DNA of 64,000 bases from Shewanella mangrovisoli (GCF_019457635.1 NZ_CP080412.1:124001-188000); one strand, 5' to 3'. Shown: positions 8,709 to 17,963, counted from the stretch's first letter. Numbers and translations: made by a program. The notes: a model not told the origin generated them from the letters alone.

Positions 8709-9572
8709 ATGGACCAAGACTTTACCCCAATACTAGCGTTTTCTAACGTAAACAAAGTGTTTCGCGGCAAAGGTGCCAGCGAAAAACGTGCGCTCAAGGA
8801 TCTGACCTTACGTTTATCGGCCGGTATGGTGGTGGGTCTATTGGGACAAAACGGTGCGGGTAAATCGACCCTAATGCGCTGCGCTTTGGGGATCCTCTCG
8901 CCGGATTCGGGTGAAATCCGCACCTTAGGCGAAACGCCGGAGCAGCTCTCCTCGGCGGCTAAGGAACGCCTCGGCTATGTGCCGCAGCAACCCTTTGGTT
9001 ATGAAGGTTTTACCGTTGAACGCGCCCTCGATTTGCACCGCAGTTTTTATCCCCACTGGGACATGCAGTTAGAGCAGGATTGGCTCGCCCGTTTTGAATT
9101 AGATGTGACTCAACAGGTGCAACGCCTGTCCGTTGGTCAGCGCCAATCCTTAGCCTTGATCATGGCGATGGCCTATCGTCCCGAGTTACTGATCCTCGAT
9201 GAACCCGTGGCCAGCCTCGACCCGATAGTCAGGCGCAAGTTTATGGTCGATTTGTTCGACTTGGCCCTCGAATCCGGCTCGGCCGTGTTGTTTTCATCCC
9301 ATATCACCTCAGATTTAGAGCGGGTGGCGAGCCATGTCGCCCTGATTAAGCAGGGCGAGTTAGTGCTGTTTAAGGAGATCGATGCCCTGAGGGAAGAGGT
9401 ACGTTTAGTCAAACTCGCGGACGGCGCCGAGTTGCCGGAGCAGGTGCGTATCCTCAGCCGCGATGGCGATTCTGTGCTGGTGGACAGGGGCGATATTGAG
9501 CTTAATTTCTCCGGTGTGCTGCGCAGTGAGGCGCTGAATTTGGAGCAACTCTTTGTGGAGCTGCACAAATGA
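8709..9572 (+). CDS. ABC transporter ATP-binding protein in YtrA-type operon
   Basis: ABC ATPase of 287 aa. Walker A is GQNGAGKST (46-54), the signature motif is LSVGQRQSL, Walker B is LLILDEP, and the switch His is in LFSSHITSD. A C-terminal extension of about 70 residues follows the ATPase core, as in many ABC-2 exporters of this regulator-linked type. AAGGA precedes ATG 8709. It starts 46 bp after the GntR gene and overlaps the next gene by 4 bp (ATGA). The substrate is unknown; related operons are induced by envelope stress or peptide antibiotics in Gram-positive bacteria, which is only an analogy here. Confidence 0.9.
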   Translation: MDQDFTPILAFSNVNKVFRGKGASEKRALKDLTLRLSAGMVVGLLGQNGAGKSTLMRCALGILSPDSGEIRTLGETPEQLSSAAKERLGYVPQQPFGYEGFTVERALDLHRSFYPHWDMQLEQDWLARFELDVTQQVQRLSVGQRQSLALIMAMAYRPELLILDEPVASLDPIVRRKFMVDLFDLALESGSAVLFSSHITSDLERVASHVALIKQGELVLFKEIDALREEVRLVKLADGAELPEQVRILSRDGDSVLVDRGDIELNFSGVLRSEALNLEQLFVELHK

Positions 9573-10879
9573 GTGCCGCTAAACCCTTAGTGCAGGTACC
9601 TGAAAAACTGGGGACGCACCATTCGATTAATCCCTTTAACGGCATGTTGCGCCTGTGGTTGTTTGATGTCGGCAGTGTGAGTTTTCTCGGCACTGGCATA
9701 TTTGGCTTAGTGCTGAGTATCTTGGCCGGATGGGCGGGGCAGAAAGAGAGTTTCGATATCTTCGTTGCCATGGCTGTCGTTTCGACTTCGGCGGCCGTGG
9801 CTTGGCAGCTTATTCGTTTGATGGCCAATGAGTGTTCGATATTAATTCCCCGTTATCGACAGAATGTGTTTATCCAATGCGAAGTGATGCTTATCGGTGT
9901 ATTTAGTTTAGCCGTGCTGCTTTGCGTGTTGTATGACTTCACCTCGAGCCTGTCATTATTGGTATTTGCGCAAGGGATAAGCCTAGGCTTTATTCTGCTG
10001 TGTTTGTTGCAAACCCAGTGGTTTTACAGCTCATTTTTACTGTTTATCTTAGTGCCATTTTCCAGCGATTTAGCCGAGCAAGTGCCGCTGTGGCTGAGTT
10101 TAGCCGTGTTGTTTGTATTAGCCGCCTTGATTTGGCGCCGATGTCTAGTGTTACCTTGGCGGGTGGAGGCGCGCAGCGTGTACCTCAATGGACTCGAGAT
10201 GGGCTGGTTTTGGTTGCCGAGTCTGCAATCGATGCGAATGTTGAGCCGATTAGAGCGCTACCTGCATCCGGTGAACTTCTTTATTGGTCCTATGCTGACG
10301 GTGTTGTTACTGTTGCTCCCTGTGCTGACGATAGTGCTTGGGGTGTTATCCCATGAACTGCATTGGAACTTCCCTGTGTTACTGCTGTTGGCGCAGTTTA
10401 GTGTGATCGGCTGCTCGCTAGTGCACTGGAGCCGGGTGCAGCGCTCTCGGGCAACAGAATTGCTCTTATTACTGCCGGGTTTCGATGGCCGTGCTGGTTT
10501 AGTCAAAGCCTTTGCCCGTGGGCAGCAACGATTACTGTATTTCATCTGCATAGGCATTTTGCTCTCGAGTCTGTTTATCACTTGGCTCAATGGCAACATG
10601 ACATTGGCCTTGCTGGCGCACTTAGTCATGAGCACTTATTGGGCCTGCGCCTTAGTGTTAGGGCTAGGCTGCCTGTGCCGCCGAGTATTACAGGTGAGCC
10701 TAACCATGCTGGTGGTCGTGGGGCATTCAATCTGGGTGTCTATTAGCCTTGCAGCGCTGCAACATGAGGGCAGCCTGTTTTATTGGTCGCTGGGTAATAT
10801 TTTACTGATGATCCTTGGGCAAATCGCACTGTATTGGGGCAGTAAAAAGCTCTGGCAGGGCGACATTACCGGACTCTAA
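9569..10879 (+). CDS. Putative ABC transporter membrane subunit
   Basis: Very hydrophobic 436 aa protein with roughly ten to twelve transmembrane segments, starting at the ATGA overlap with the ATPase gene. That coupling and the lack of any other permease nearby make it the likely membrane partner of the ATPase. No strong family motif is visible. Charged loops such as RCLVLPWRVEARSVY occur between helices. The assignment as permease comes from position and topology, not from a recognised domain. Confidence 0.78.
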   Translation: MSAAKPLVQVPEKLGTHHSINPFNGMLRLWLFDVGSVSFLGTGIFGLVLSILAGWAGQKESFDIFVAMAVVSTSAAVAWQLIRLMANECSILIPRYRQNVFIQCEVMLIGVFSLAVLLCVLYDFTSSLSLLVFAQGISLGFILLCLLQTQWFYSSFLLFILVPFSSDLAEQVPLWLSLAVLFVLAALIWRRCLVLPWRVEARSVYLNGLEMGWFWLPSLQSMRMLSRLERYLHPVNFFIGPMLTVLLLLLPVLTIVLGVLSHELHWNFPVLLLLAQFSVIGCSLVHWSRVQRSRATELLLLLPGFDGRAGLVKAFARGQQRLLYFICIGILLSSLFITWLNGNMTLALLAHLVMSTYWACALVLGLGCLCRRVLQVSLTMLVVVGHSIWVSISLAALQHEGSLFYWSLGNILLMILGQIALYWGSKKLWQGDITGL

Positions 10880-11007
10880 TTGCCCTGAAATGGCGTGATT
10901 GGGGCGACATTTGCACAAGATTAGAGCAAAAACTCTTAGTTTTTAGCTTGCCTTCAGGTAGAATGCCGCAAAAGCGGTACACTTGTAAGCTAAAAGGTGA
11001 GTCACTC

Positions 11008-12801
11008 ATGTCTCTCGAACAATATCACGTAATTCGACTATTACAGCAGCAAAGCCAGTCATTAAAAGAGGCTATCGCGCTGGAAGGTTTTGAAATGGCT
11101 GCGCCTTGGCATCAAGTCAGTTGGCAGGCATTCGATCAAATCAGCCATAAAATTGCACAGGTGTTGATTGAACTTGGCGTACAAGTGCAAGACCGTTGCG
11201 TGATCCTGTCGCAAAACTGCCCCCAATGGACCTGTGCCGACATAGGTACCCTGAAAAGCCGTGCCGTTGTGGTACCTATCTATCCAACCAGCACCTTAGA
11301 GCAGGCCAGTTTTATCATTAATGATGCGGCGGCCAAGGTGATTTTTGTCGACGATGCTAAGCAATATGCGCTGGCCTGTGAGTTGCAAAAACAGTGTCCG
11401 ACCCTAGAGCATGTGATTGTGTTCGACGCGAGTGTTGAGCTGGCGCAGGACAACGCCCAACATCAGCATTTAGACAGCTTATTAGCCAAAGAATACGACC
11501 AGAGTGCTGAGCTTGAGCAGCGCTTAAAGGATGCCAATCTCGACGATCTGTTAACCCTGATTTATACCTCTGGTACCACGGGCGACCCTAAGGGCGTGAT
11601 GTTGGATTACCGCAATATGGCTTCGACTGTGCGTCAGCACGATCAGATCCTGCCGTTTACCACTGGCGATGTGTCGTTAGCTTTCCTACCGCTAAGCCAT
11701 GTGTTTGAGCGTGGTTGGAGCTTCTACGTGCTGTGCCGTGGTGGCCACAATGTGTACTTGCAAAACACCCAAAGAGTGAAAGAGGCTATCAGCGCCGTGC
11801 GTCCGCATACCCTGTGTGTGGTGCCGCGTTTCCTCGAGAAAGTTTATAGCGCAGTGCAGGATAAGGTCGCTAAATCCGCCGAAGGCCGTAAAAAACTGTT
11901 CGCCTGGGCCATGGGCGTCGGCGAGCGTCAGTTTGAGGTGAGCCAAGGCCGCGCTAAGGGTGGCTTGTGGTTATCCTTGCAATGGCGTTTAGCGCACAAG
12001 CTGGTTTACAGCAAGTTGCAAGCCGTGCTCGGTGGCCGCTTAAAGTTTATGCCCTGCGGTGGCGCCGCCCTCGATTTAAACGTAGCGTCTTTCTTCCATG
12101 CCATTGGTATTCCAGTACTTTGTGGTTACGGCATGACGGAAACGAACGCGACTGTGACCTGTAATACTTTAGATAACCGGGTTGCGGGTTCGAACGGTAA
12201 AGTATTGCCCGAAATCGAGGTGAAGCTAGGTAAGGACGATGAGATTTTAGTCCGTGGCGATACCGTGATGCGCGGTTATTACAATCGCCCTGAAGATACC
12301 GCAGCTGCCTTCGAAGGTGGCTGGTTGAAGACCGGCGATGCGGGGCGACTCGATGCCAATGGTAATTTATTTATTACCGACCGCATCAAAGAGTTAATGA
12401 AAACCTCTAACGGTAAATACATTGCACCGCAGCGGGTTGAAGGCACTGTGGGCCGTTGCCCCTTTATCGAACAAGTGGCTGTGATTGCCGATGCCCGTAA
12501 CTATGTGACGGCGCTGATTGTGCCCGCCTTTGAATCCCTCGAAGCTTGGGCCAAGGATAAGGGCCTGAAATACGAGTCGCCTATCGAGCTGCTGCGTCAT
12601 AGCCATGTGGTTGAGCATTTCGAGCAGCGCTTAAAGCATTTGCAGCAAGAATTGGCGGGGTTTGAGCAAATCAAAAAGTTTACCCTGCTGCCAGAAGCCT
12701 TTTCGATGGAGGCGGGATTAATCACCCCGACGCTGAAATTGCGCCGCAAAATGATTTATCACAAGTACGCCCATGAAATTAATGCTATGTACAATAATTG
12801 A
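11008..12801 (+). CDS. AMP-dependent long-chain acyl-CoA synthetase (FAA1/FadD15-like)
   Basis: Activates fatty acids to acyl-CoA through an acyl-adenylate. The 598 aa protein carries the AMP-binding P-loop LIYTSGTTGDPKGVML, the adenylate motif GYGMTETNATV, the hinge GWLKTGDAGRLDANG and the core motif DRIKELMKTSNGKYI with its catalytic Lys. The length and the C-terminal motif ITPTLKLRRK match the class that includes eukaryotic-type long-chain ligases and mycobacterial FadD15. ATG 11008 has AAAAGGTGAG upstream; an ATG at 10948 would prefix about 20 poorly conserved residues. It is a single gene closed by a clear terminator. Confidence 0.92.
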   Translation: MSLEQYHVIRLLQQQSQSLKEAIALEGFEMAAPWHQVSWQAFDQISHKIAQVLIELGVQVQDRCVILSQNCPQWTCADIGTLKSRAVVVPIYPTSTLEQASFIINDAAAKVIFVDDAKQYALACELQKQCPTLEHVIVFDASVELAQDNAQHQHLDSLLAKEYDQSAELEQRLKDANLDDLLTLIYTSGTTGDPKGVMLDYRNMASTVRQHDQILPFTTGDVSLAFLPLSHVFERGWSFYVLCRGGHNVYLQNTQRVKEAISAVRPHTLCVVPRFLEKVYSAVQDKVAKSAEGRKKLFAWAMGVGERQFEVSQGRAKGGLWLSLQWRLAHKLVYSKLQAVLGGRLKFMPCGGAALDLNVASFFHAIGIPVLCGYGMTETNATVTCNTLDNRVAGSNGKVLPEIEVKLGKDDEILVRGDTVMRGYYNRPEDTAAAFEGGWLKTGDAGRLDANGNLFITDRIKELMKTSNGKYIAPQRVEGTVGRCPFIEQVAVIADARNYVTALIVPAFESLEAWAKDKGLKYESPIELLRHSHVVEHFEQRLKHLQQELAGFEQIKKFTLLPEAFSMEAGLITPTLKLRRKMIYHKYAHEINAMYNN

Positions 12802-12820
12802 TTGTTAAAGCTTTGATCCT

Positions 12821-12845
12821 AAAAGGCCGCTTTGCGGCCTTTTTT
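12821..12845 (+). terminator. Rho-independent terminator after acyl-CoA synthetase gene
   Basis: The stem AAAAGGCCGC / GCGGCCTTTT with loop TTT is followed by further Ts. It lies about 20 bp after the stop codon. Confidence 0.92.
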
Positions 12846-12941
12846 GTGTCAGCTACTTCCTGAAGCACCGGACTTCGCTTAAAATTCGCCCCGCTTACTG
12901 GTGCGCACGAGGCGCAAGGTGTCGGTGTTAAGGATAGTTAA

Positions 12942-15431
12942 ATGGAACTTTCGATTCGTCGTTTATGCGCCGCAGTTGGTGCGGTGTTGCTCTCTTCTTT
13001 TGCGGTTATTCCTGCTGCACTTGCGGCGGAATATGACAAAATGGTTCACGGTCCCGTGGATCTTCCCAATGGCCAATGGCTCAATTTTTATCAAAAAGAT
13101 CAACAGGTGTGGGGCGAAATGCTCTACGGCGATGCGCCTGGTGTGCGCATTGACGATTACGGCCGCGCCGAAATCGTGGCGGTGTTTTACTATGACTTCG
13201 ACAAAGGCGGCACTAAAGAAGTGATCGTCATGCTCAAGGATGCCGATGGCCAGCATCTGCGGGGTTATGGTTTTGAGGGCGAGGAGTTGACTAAACTGCC
13301 GCGCCTGCAAGCCGTGCTCGATGAAGTCGCACCCACCATTAGCACCTTTACCGTCGGCGGCGTTCGCAAAGTATTAAGCCAGTTGCCGCCGCAGCAGTAC
13401 CGCATGACCTATGAGGCTGAGGGTGTCCAAGATCCTGACATCAAAGCGATTCTTGATGGTACCTCTAAGCTCAAACCGACCTTAATTGGCTATCGCAATT
13501 CTGAAGGCACGGCAACGGATATCAAAACCGCAGTGGAATACAAGCTGCGCTATCCCCTGACTCGCACCGATAAGGATGCCGAGGGGCGTGAACGAAAATA
13601 CAGTCTGGTGGCAACTTTTGATCGCAGCGCCTACGTCGAAGAAGATAGTAGCTTTATGCTGGTTGCCATTGGCTACGAGGCCGACGACATCGATTGGCTT
13701 AAAAATGGCAGCGAAAAAATCCCGCGAACAGGGCCTTTTTACGAATTCATGAGCATGGGTAGTACTTGGGCTGGTGTTGCCAGTGAAGCCCATTATGTGC
13801 AGGGTGAGCTGGATGGCCACTTTGCCGCCTACGATGCCCGCAATGGCAGTGTGATGTATGCCGGTGACTATAAGCTGGGTAAGCAAGTGGGTAAGTGGAT
13901 TGAAGCCGACAGCCGTGAAACCTACTGGGAAGGCGAGTACCTCGATGGTAAGAAACAGGGCAAATGGGTGTTGCAGTCCATTATGGATGACGCCGATAAC
14001 TACGGCTTTATCCACTACAACAAGGGCGTGCCAGATGGCCCGAGTGAAATCTATACCCCAGATTACGAGTCCAGCACCGAAGGCGCGAAAAAGTTGTCCG
14101 AAAAGGGCATTTATCTCAATGGCGTAAAAGATGGCGAGTGGCTTGAGTCCGATGGCAGCAAAGGCCAATACCAAAAGGGTGTGAAACAAGGCGCTTGGGT
14201 GGAAAAGGTCACCCAAGGGGATTATCGCTTTCAAACTGGTGAAGGCCGCTACCTCGATGGTAAACGTTCAGGCACTTGGGTATATATTCGAACGCCCGAT
14301 GAGAACGATGCTTTTACCACGAAGCAATCAGTGACTTATCTCTATAAGACCGAAGTCAACTATGAGAATGGTCTACGCCAAGGTGAGGCTAAATTATTCA
14401 ATAAAGATAATTTTATGTTCGCCCTTAAGCATTACGATAAGGGCCGTCTCCACGGAGAAAGTCTATGGTATTCAGCGCCAAATATCGTCAGCAATGTTGC
14501 CAACTATCGTCAAGGTGAGTTGGATGGCGCACAAATGTGGCTCGAGCCTAACGGCGATCTCAATGAGTTGAGCCAATATAAGTTTAATGACGCCGTAACA
14601 CTTAAACCCTCGCAGGATGAATGCATGATGCGAAAAGAGCCCTACGCAGGTGATTGTGAGGGCGTATTAAGCGCAAAAAATGCTGAAACTAGCTCGATTA
14701 AAGACGGTGAGCAGCGAGTGTATCGCGGCGGCCAACTATCCGAATTAAGCTATTACACCAATGGGTCGGTTGATAAAGAATATCGATTCGATTCCAACGG
14801 TCGCTTAACGTCTCTGCAGACCTATAAAGCGGGTCAGGAATACGGGCCAAGCATCCGCTATTCCACCGACGGCGGCTATTCGCTCGTCCAATATGGTCAT
14901 CTTATCAATAACCGTCTTTCTGGCCCCCATTACACTTTCTATCCAAACGGCCAGTTAAAGAGTTTGTGGAACTATTGCCAGCAAGAAGGTGAAACCTGGA
15001 ACGGTGAACCCTATTTCTGGGATAACGCCATTGCGCGCTGCGGTATCCAGCGGGAATATTTTGATAATGGTGCCGTGAGTTGTATCGAGGATCTCGACGG
15101 CAATTATGCCGTGGATAAAGTCTGTTATGACCAGAATGGTAAGTTAGCCAGTGAAATGCTGCGTATCGATGAGCAGCATGTGGTGCATAAGCGCTATATG
15201 AACGGGGTTATCTATCAAGAGGAACCCGGGTTCTCGGATTTTTCCCATGTGACTAAGGGGCGCAAAATCTATCACTTAGAAAACCCGAAAAGCCATGGTG
15301 TGTTTAAGTCCTACGACAGTAGTGGCAAGCTCAAATACGAAAAAATCTATGAGATGGGTAAGGCTGGTTGTATGAAAAAGTACGATGCCAATGGCAAGCA
15401 AACCCCTGAGACCGCGAGCTGCCAGTTCTAG
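12942..15431 (+). CDS. Secreted MORN-repeat (YwqK-type MORN_2) protein, 829 aa
   Basis: Large exported protein of unknown function. A signal peptide (basic start, hydrophobic core, AALAAEYDK near residue 29) is followed by a roughly 280-residue N-terminal region without recognised motifs. Beyond that are at least a dozen imperfect repeats of the form GxxxGxWxxxxxxGxxxxxGxYxxGxxxG, for example YDGKKQGKWV-like, NGVKDGEWLESDG and YPNGQLKSLWNY. These match the MORN_2/YwqK repeat, seen in bacterial surface and effector proteins. AAGGA precedes ATG 12942. The gene is monocistronic by spacing. Substrate or binding partner cannot be inferred. Confidence 0.8.
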   Translation: MELSIRRLCAAVGAVLLSSFAVIPAALAAEYDKMVHGPVDLPNGQWLNFYQKDQQVWGEMLYGDAPGVRIDDYGRAEIVAVFYYDFDKGGTKEVIVMLKDADGQHLRGYGFEGEELTKLPRLQAVLDEVAPTISTFTVGGVRKVLSQLPPQQYRMTYEAEGVQDPDIKAILDGTSKLKPTLIGYRNSEGTATDIKTAVEYKLRYPLTRTDKDAEGRERKYSLVATFDRSAYVEEDSSFMLVAIGYEADDIDWLKNGSEKIPRTGPFYEFMSMGSTWAGVASEAHYVQGELDGHFAAYDARNGSVMYAGDYKLGKQVGKWIEADSRETYWEGEYLDGKKQGKWVLQSIMDDADNYGFIHYNKGVPDGPSEIYTPDYESSTEGAKKLSEKGIYLNGVKDGEWLESDGSKGQYQKGVKQGAWVEKVTQGDYRFQTGEGRYLDGKRSGTWVYIRTPDENDAFTTKQSVTYLYKTEVNYENGLRQGEAKLFNKDNFMFALKHYDKGRLHGESLWYSAPNIVSNVANYRQGELDGAQMWLEPNGDLNELSQYKFNDAVTLKPSQDECMMRKEPYAGDCEGVLSAKNAETSSIKDGEQRVYRGGQLSELSYYTNGSVDKEYRFDSNGRLTSLQTYKAGQEYGPSIRYSTDGGYSLVQYGHLINNRLSGPHYTFYPNGQLKSLWNYCQQEGETWNGEPYFWDNAIARCGIQREYFDNGAVSCIEDLDGNYAVDKVCYDQNGKLASEMLRIDEQHVVHKRYMNGVIYQEEPGFSDFSHVTKGRKIYHLENPKSHGVFKSYDSSGKLKYEKIYEMGKAGCMKKYDANGKQTPETASCQF

Positions 15432-15463
15432 CATCGCGCTTCTTATTTCTGTTAGGCTTGGTA

Positions 15464-15495
15464 GGGATAAACAGGGTAAGCGCCTCGTTTATCCC
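15464..15495 (+). terminator. Hairpin after MORN-repeat gene
   Basis: A 9-bp perfect inverted repeat (GGGATAAAC / GTTTATCCC) with a 14-base loop lies 33 bp after the stop codon. There is no clear T run, so it may be a weak terminator or an RNA-stabilising hairpin. Confidence 0.4.
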
Positions 15496-15538
15496 ATTTA
15501 CAGCATAAAAGTATAAGAACAACAAAAGGGAAGTTTGC

Positions 15539-15949
15539 ATGTCAGTCACCGAATACAGCCTCGAAATCCACCCAAGATTTACCGAAACCGATGGCCTAGG
15601 TCATATCAACAACACAGTGATCCCCGTGTGGTGCGAGGCGGCGCGCACACCAATCTTCGAGATTTTTAATCCCGAGTTGGATTTGCATCAGTGGAATCTC
15701 ATAGTGGCAGGCTTTACTGTGGCCTTTATCGCGCCGACTTACTACGGCAAGAGCGTGACGGTGAAAACCTATGTCAGCCGTATCGGCAATAGCAGCTTCG
15801 AGCTGACTCAAACCTGTTGGCAAGCGGGTAATAAAACCGCCGAAGTGAAAACCACCTTAGTGCACTACGACTACAGCTGCGAAAAGAGCCGCCCCATCCC
15901 CGAAGATATTCGTGAAATCTTAGCTAGCCTTAATGGCGAAGCTGCTTAA
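15539..15949 (+). CDS. Acyl-CoA thioesterase, hotdog fold (4HBT/YbgC-like)
   Basis: Predicted cytoplasmic thioesterase of 136 aa. The 4-hydroxybenzoyl-CoA thioesterase-type motif is FTETDGLGHINNTVIPVWCE (the D, GH and N positions fit the active-site helix region), followed by the usual beta strands FTVAFIAPTYYGKSVTVKTY. AAGGGAAG lies upstream of ATG 15539. The substrate is not determined; the family hydrolyses short- to long-chain acyl-CoAs. A second hotdog thioesterase lies at 16959-17423 on the opposite strand. Confidence 0.88.
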   Translation: MSVTEYSLEIHPRFTETDGLGHINNTVIPVWCEAARTPIFEIFNPELDLHQWNLIVAGFTVAFIAPTYYGKSVTVKTYVSRIGNSSFELTQTCWQAGNKTAEVKTTLVHYDYSCEKSRPIPEDIREILASLNGEAA

Positions 15950-15962
15950 GTCTGATATTCGC

Positions 15963-15994
15963 TTTCACCGCACAATTGCAATTGCGCGGTGAAA
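15963..15994. terminator. Long hairpin after thioesterase gene
   Basis: Nearly perfect inverted repeat: TTCACCGC on the left pairs with GCGGTGAA on the right, and the stem extends inward through AATT/AATT with one mismatch. It lies 14 bp after the stop codon. No T run follows on the plus strand, so termination is inferred from position only. Confidence 0.5.
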
Positions 15995-16016
15995 ACGTTA
16001 ACGTGGCGGCCGCAAA

Positions 16017-16032
16017 TGTGATGCGGATCACT
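16017..16032 (+). promoter_or_regulatory. CRP-like site upstream of HPP gene
   Basis: TGTGA-TGCGGA-TCACT is a 9-of-10 match to the CRP consensus half sites TGTGA-N6-TCACA. It is centred about 42 bp before the HPP start codon, so it could act as an activator site or, if transcription starts very near, as a repressor site. Shewanella CRP uses the same consensus. Confidence 0.55.
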
Positions 16033-16066
16033 TATCCGCGCCTTTATTCCCCCGGCCGGATTTAGC

Positions 16067-16615
16067 ATGAGATTTTACTTCACCCGAATGCGTTCTAAGG
16101 ACATCTGTCCGCCACGACAACCCCTGAAAAAGATCGTTTGGTCATGGGTAGGGGCTTTTTGTGGCATTTATCTAGTCGCCAGTCTCGCTACTTATATGGG
16201 CGATAATCTGCTCGGCACCATGTTTGTGATTGGCTCATTTGGGGCGTCGGCGGTATTAGTCTACGGTGCGCCGCTGGCAGAGTTTTCTCAGCCACGTAAC
16301 TTGATTGGCGGCAGTGTGTTATCGGCACTGATTGGTGTGGCTGTGTATCAAGTATTTGCCGACTATATGGTGCTCGCGAGTGCGTTAGCGGTATCACTTG
16401 CCATCGCATTGATGTATTTAACTCGCACGCTGCACCCTCCGGGCGGCGCAACGGCATTAATTGCTGTGATAGGCGGCGAGAACGTGCATCAACTCGGGTT
16501 TCTCTATGCCTTGATGCCAGTCTTTCTCGGCTCACTACTGCTATTGCTGGTGGCGCTAGTCGTGAATAACCTCTCCACCGATCCGAAACGCCACTATCCA
16601 GTGTATTGGATTTAG
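16067..16615 (+). CDS. HPP family integral membrane protein
   Basis: The 182 aa protein has four to five transmembrane segments and the family-defining motif LHPPGGATALIAV in a later helix. HPP proteins have been linked to nitrite transport in cyanobacteria and chloroplasts, but the substrate in other bacteria is not settled. The start codon has only a weak ribosome site, and an internal ATG eight codons in (16088) is an alternative. A CRP-like box lies upstream. Confidence 0.85.
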   Translation: MRFYFTRMRSKDICPPRQPLKKIVWSWVGAFCGIYLVASLATYMGDNLLGTMFVIGSFGASAVLVYGAPLAEFSQPRNLIGGSVLSALIGVAVYQVFADYMVLASALAVSLAIALMYLTRTLHPPGGATALIAVIGGENVHQLGFLYALMPVFLGSLLLLLVALVVNNLSTDPKRHYPVYWI

Positions 16616-16635
16616 CTTACCTGTTGCGAAGCCCG

Positions 16636-16899
16636 TTATTTCAAAAACTTCTGCACATACCAACAGCTGGCTTCTATCTCAAAATCTTGGGCTTTGGCCC
16701 ATTTCAGGCCATGGCGAACTAAACGTTCGGCAAGGCCTTTGCCGCGTAGCTCGTCGGGCACAAAGGTACGGTTAAAGTCGATGTGCTGGCCATTGAGTCG
16801 GTATTCCAGCACGGCTTCATGCCCGTCAACGGGGATCACAAAGCGTTGTTGATCCTGTTGATGCTCAACAACGACTTCTATTGGCGTTTTTTCTGACAT
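16636..16899 (-). CDS. Small GNAT-related protein (NATD1/YjdJ type)
   Basis: The 87 aa minimal Gcn5-related N-acetyltransferase-like domain contains the acetyl-CoA loop VPDELRGKGLAERLVRHGLK and ends with ASCWYVQKFLK, typical of the short NATD1/YidJ-type family. GGGAGG precedes ATG 16899. These small proteins lack part of the full GNAT fold, and their substrates are mostly unknown. It converges on the HPP gene across a 20-bp gap. Confidence 0.83.
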   Translation of the reverse strand: MSEKTPIEVVVEHQQDQQRFVIPVDGHEAVLEYRLNGQHIDFNRTFVPDELRGKGLAERLVRHGLKWAKAQDFEIEASCWYVQKFLK

Positions 16900-16958
16900 A
16901 CAGCCTCCCTCTGATTTGGCCTAAAGTGTTATGGCAATGTCGCCATAGACTCGGTAGC

Positions 16959-17423
16959 TTAAGCTTGCTCGTGTTGTTTAAGAATGGCGAGTAATTCCGT
17001 GGGAAGCTCGGCTTTTTGGCCAGTTTTAAAGTTAAACATCACAGCGACCGAAGTGCCTAGGGTCGTTATGGCCTGTTGCTGTTTACTAAATGACTGATAA
17101 TGCATGGTAAATCTGTCACTTTGAATATCGCTGATACTCACACTGACCAATAGGGTATCGGGGAAGGTTACAGGGCGTTTATAGCGGGCCTGATTTTCGC
17201 TAATCACTGGACCGACACCGGATTTATACAGGGCATCGAGTGGAAAGAGGCGGTTGAAAAAGTCGATACGTGCGGTTTCAAAATAACGGAAATAGACCAC
17301 GTTGTTGACGTGTTGCAGCGCATCCATTTCGCCCCAAGCCACGGGGATTTCGGTCACTATAGGGTGCTGTGCGAGAAACTTTTCCATTGGACTTAGTGTT
17401 GGACTTTCCATTGCATTACTCAT
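16959..17423 (-). CDS. Acyl-CoA thioesterase, hotdog fold (YbgC/FadM-like)
   Basis: Predicted thioesterase of about 154 aa. The active-site region VAWGEMDALQHVNNVVYFRYFE has the D-x-x-x-H-V-N-N pattern of the YbgC/FadM group and is given here as two overlapping parts: WGEMDALQHVNN and VYFRYFETARIDFF. ATG 17423 is preferred over the in-frame TTG at 17429. It is separate from the related thioesterase at 15539, with only the hotdog motif in common. Confidence 0.85.
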   Translation of the reverse strand: MSNAMESPTLSPMEKFLAQHPIVTEIPVAWGEMDALQHVNNVVYFRYFETARIDFFNRLFPLDALYKSGVGPVISENQARYKRPVTFPDTLLVSVSISDIQSDRFTMHYQSFSKQQQAITTLGTSVAVMFNFKTGQKAELPTELLAILKQHEQA

Positions 17424-17569
17424 AGTCAAAAGCTCTAGTTAAAACGCTCGTTTAAGAAGCCAGACTAGCAGTATAAAGTGCGAGCGACAAGCCTAAAGCG
17501 TAGTGATATGCTGGCAAAGGGCGGCAGATTTATGATGATTTTTTCAATTATTTTAATGGATTAAATACT

Positions 17570-17923
17570 ATGTATATTGGTGCTGTGGCGAAGCAAACAG
17601 GCCTATCAATCAAGGCGATTCGCCTCTACGAGGAGTGGGGGCTGATCAGTGCGCCGATCCGTAAGGGGCGTTATCGCACTTATAGTGCAACCGATATAAA
17701 GCAGTTATTGCTGATCAAAGAGGCCAAAACCTTAGGTATCAAACTCTCGCAACTGAAGGACTTGCTTACCGAGGGTGAACAGGCGGCGCAGCTTGAGTCT
17801 GTGCTGCAGTTTTTATTGCATATCAAAGCCGATTTCCTACGGCAGATTAGCGAATTAGAAGATAAATTAGTCAGGCTCGACGCTTGTATTGATGGTTTGG
17901 ATACCTGCGAATCCCGCGCGTAA
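17570..17923 (+). CDS. MerR-family transcriptional regulator
   Basis: The 117 aa protein has an N-terminal MerR winged helix (IGAVAKQTGLSIKAIRLYEE, then the wing RYRTYSATDIKQL) and a dimerisation coiled coil ending IDGLDTCESRA. There is one Cys near the C-terminus, and no Cys-rich metal loop as in CueR or ZntR. The 71 bp between this gene and the oxidoreductase hold a MerR-type promoter with a perfect palindrome, so the regulator probably controls that next gene. Confidence 0.88.
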   Translation: MYIGAVAKQTGLSIKAIRLYEEWGLISAPIRKGRYRTYSATDIKQLLLIKEAKTLGIKLSQLKDLLTEGEQAAQLESVLQFLLHIKADFLRQISELEDKLVRLDACIDGLDTCESRA

Positions 17924-17931
17924 TTGTGGGC

Positions 17932-17963
17932 TTGACTCTGCCCCTAGGGGCAGAGCTTAAGCT
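17932..17963 (+). promoter_or_regulatory. MerR-type promoter/operator before the oxidoreductase gene
   Basis: A -35 box TTGACT (17932-17937) and a -10-like TTAAGC or TAAGCT (from 17957 or 17958) are 19-20 bp apart. Between them is a perfect 20-bp palindrome, CTCTGCCCCT/AGGGGCAGAG (17936-17955). An overlong spacer filled by a dyad is the classical arrangement at promoters activated by DNA untwisting by MerR-family proteins. Confidence 0.7.

Noticed and set aside
13482-14234. Long minus-strand frame of 250 codons
   Set aside because: It lies wholly opposite the MORN-repeat gene, has repeat-driven composition and no ribosome site or recognisable domain.
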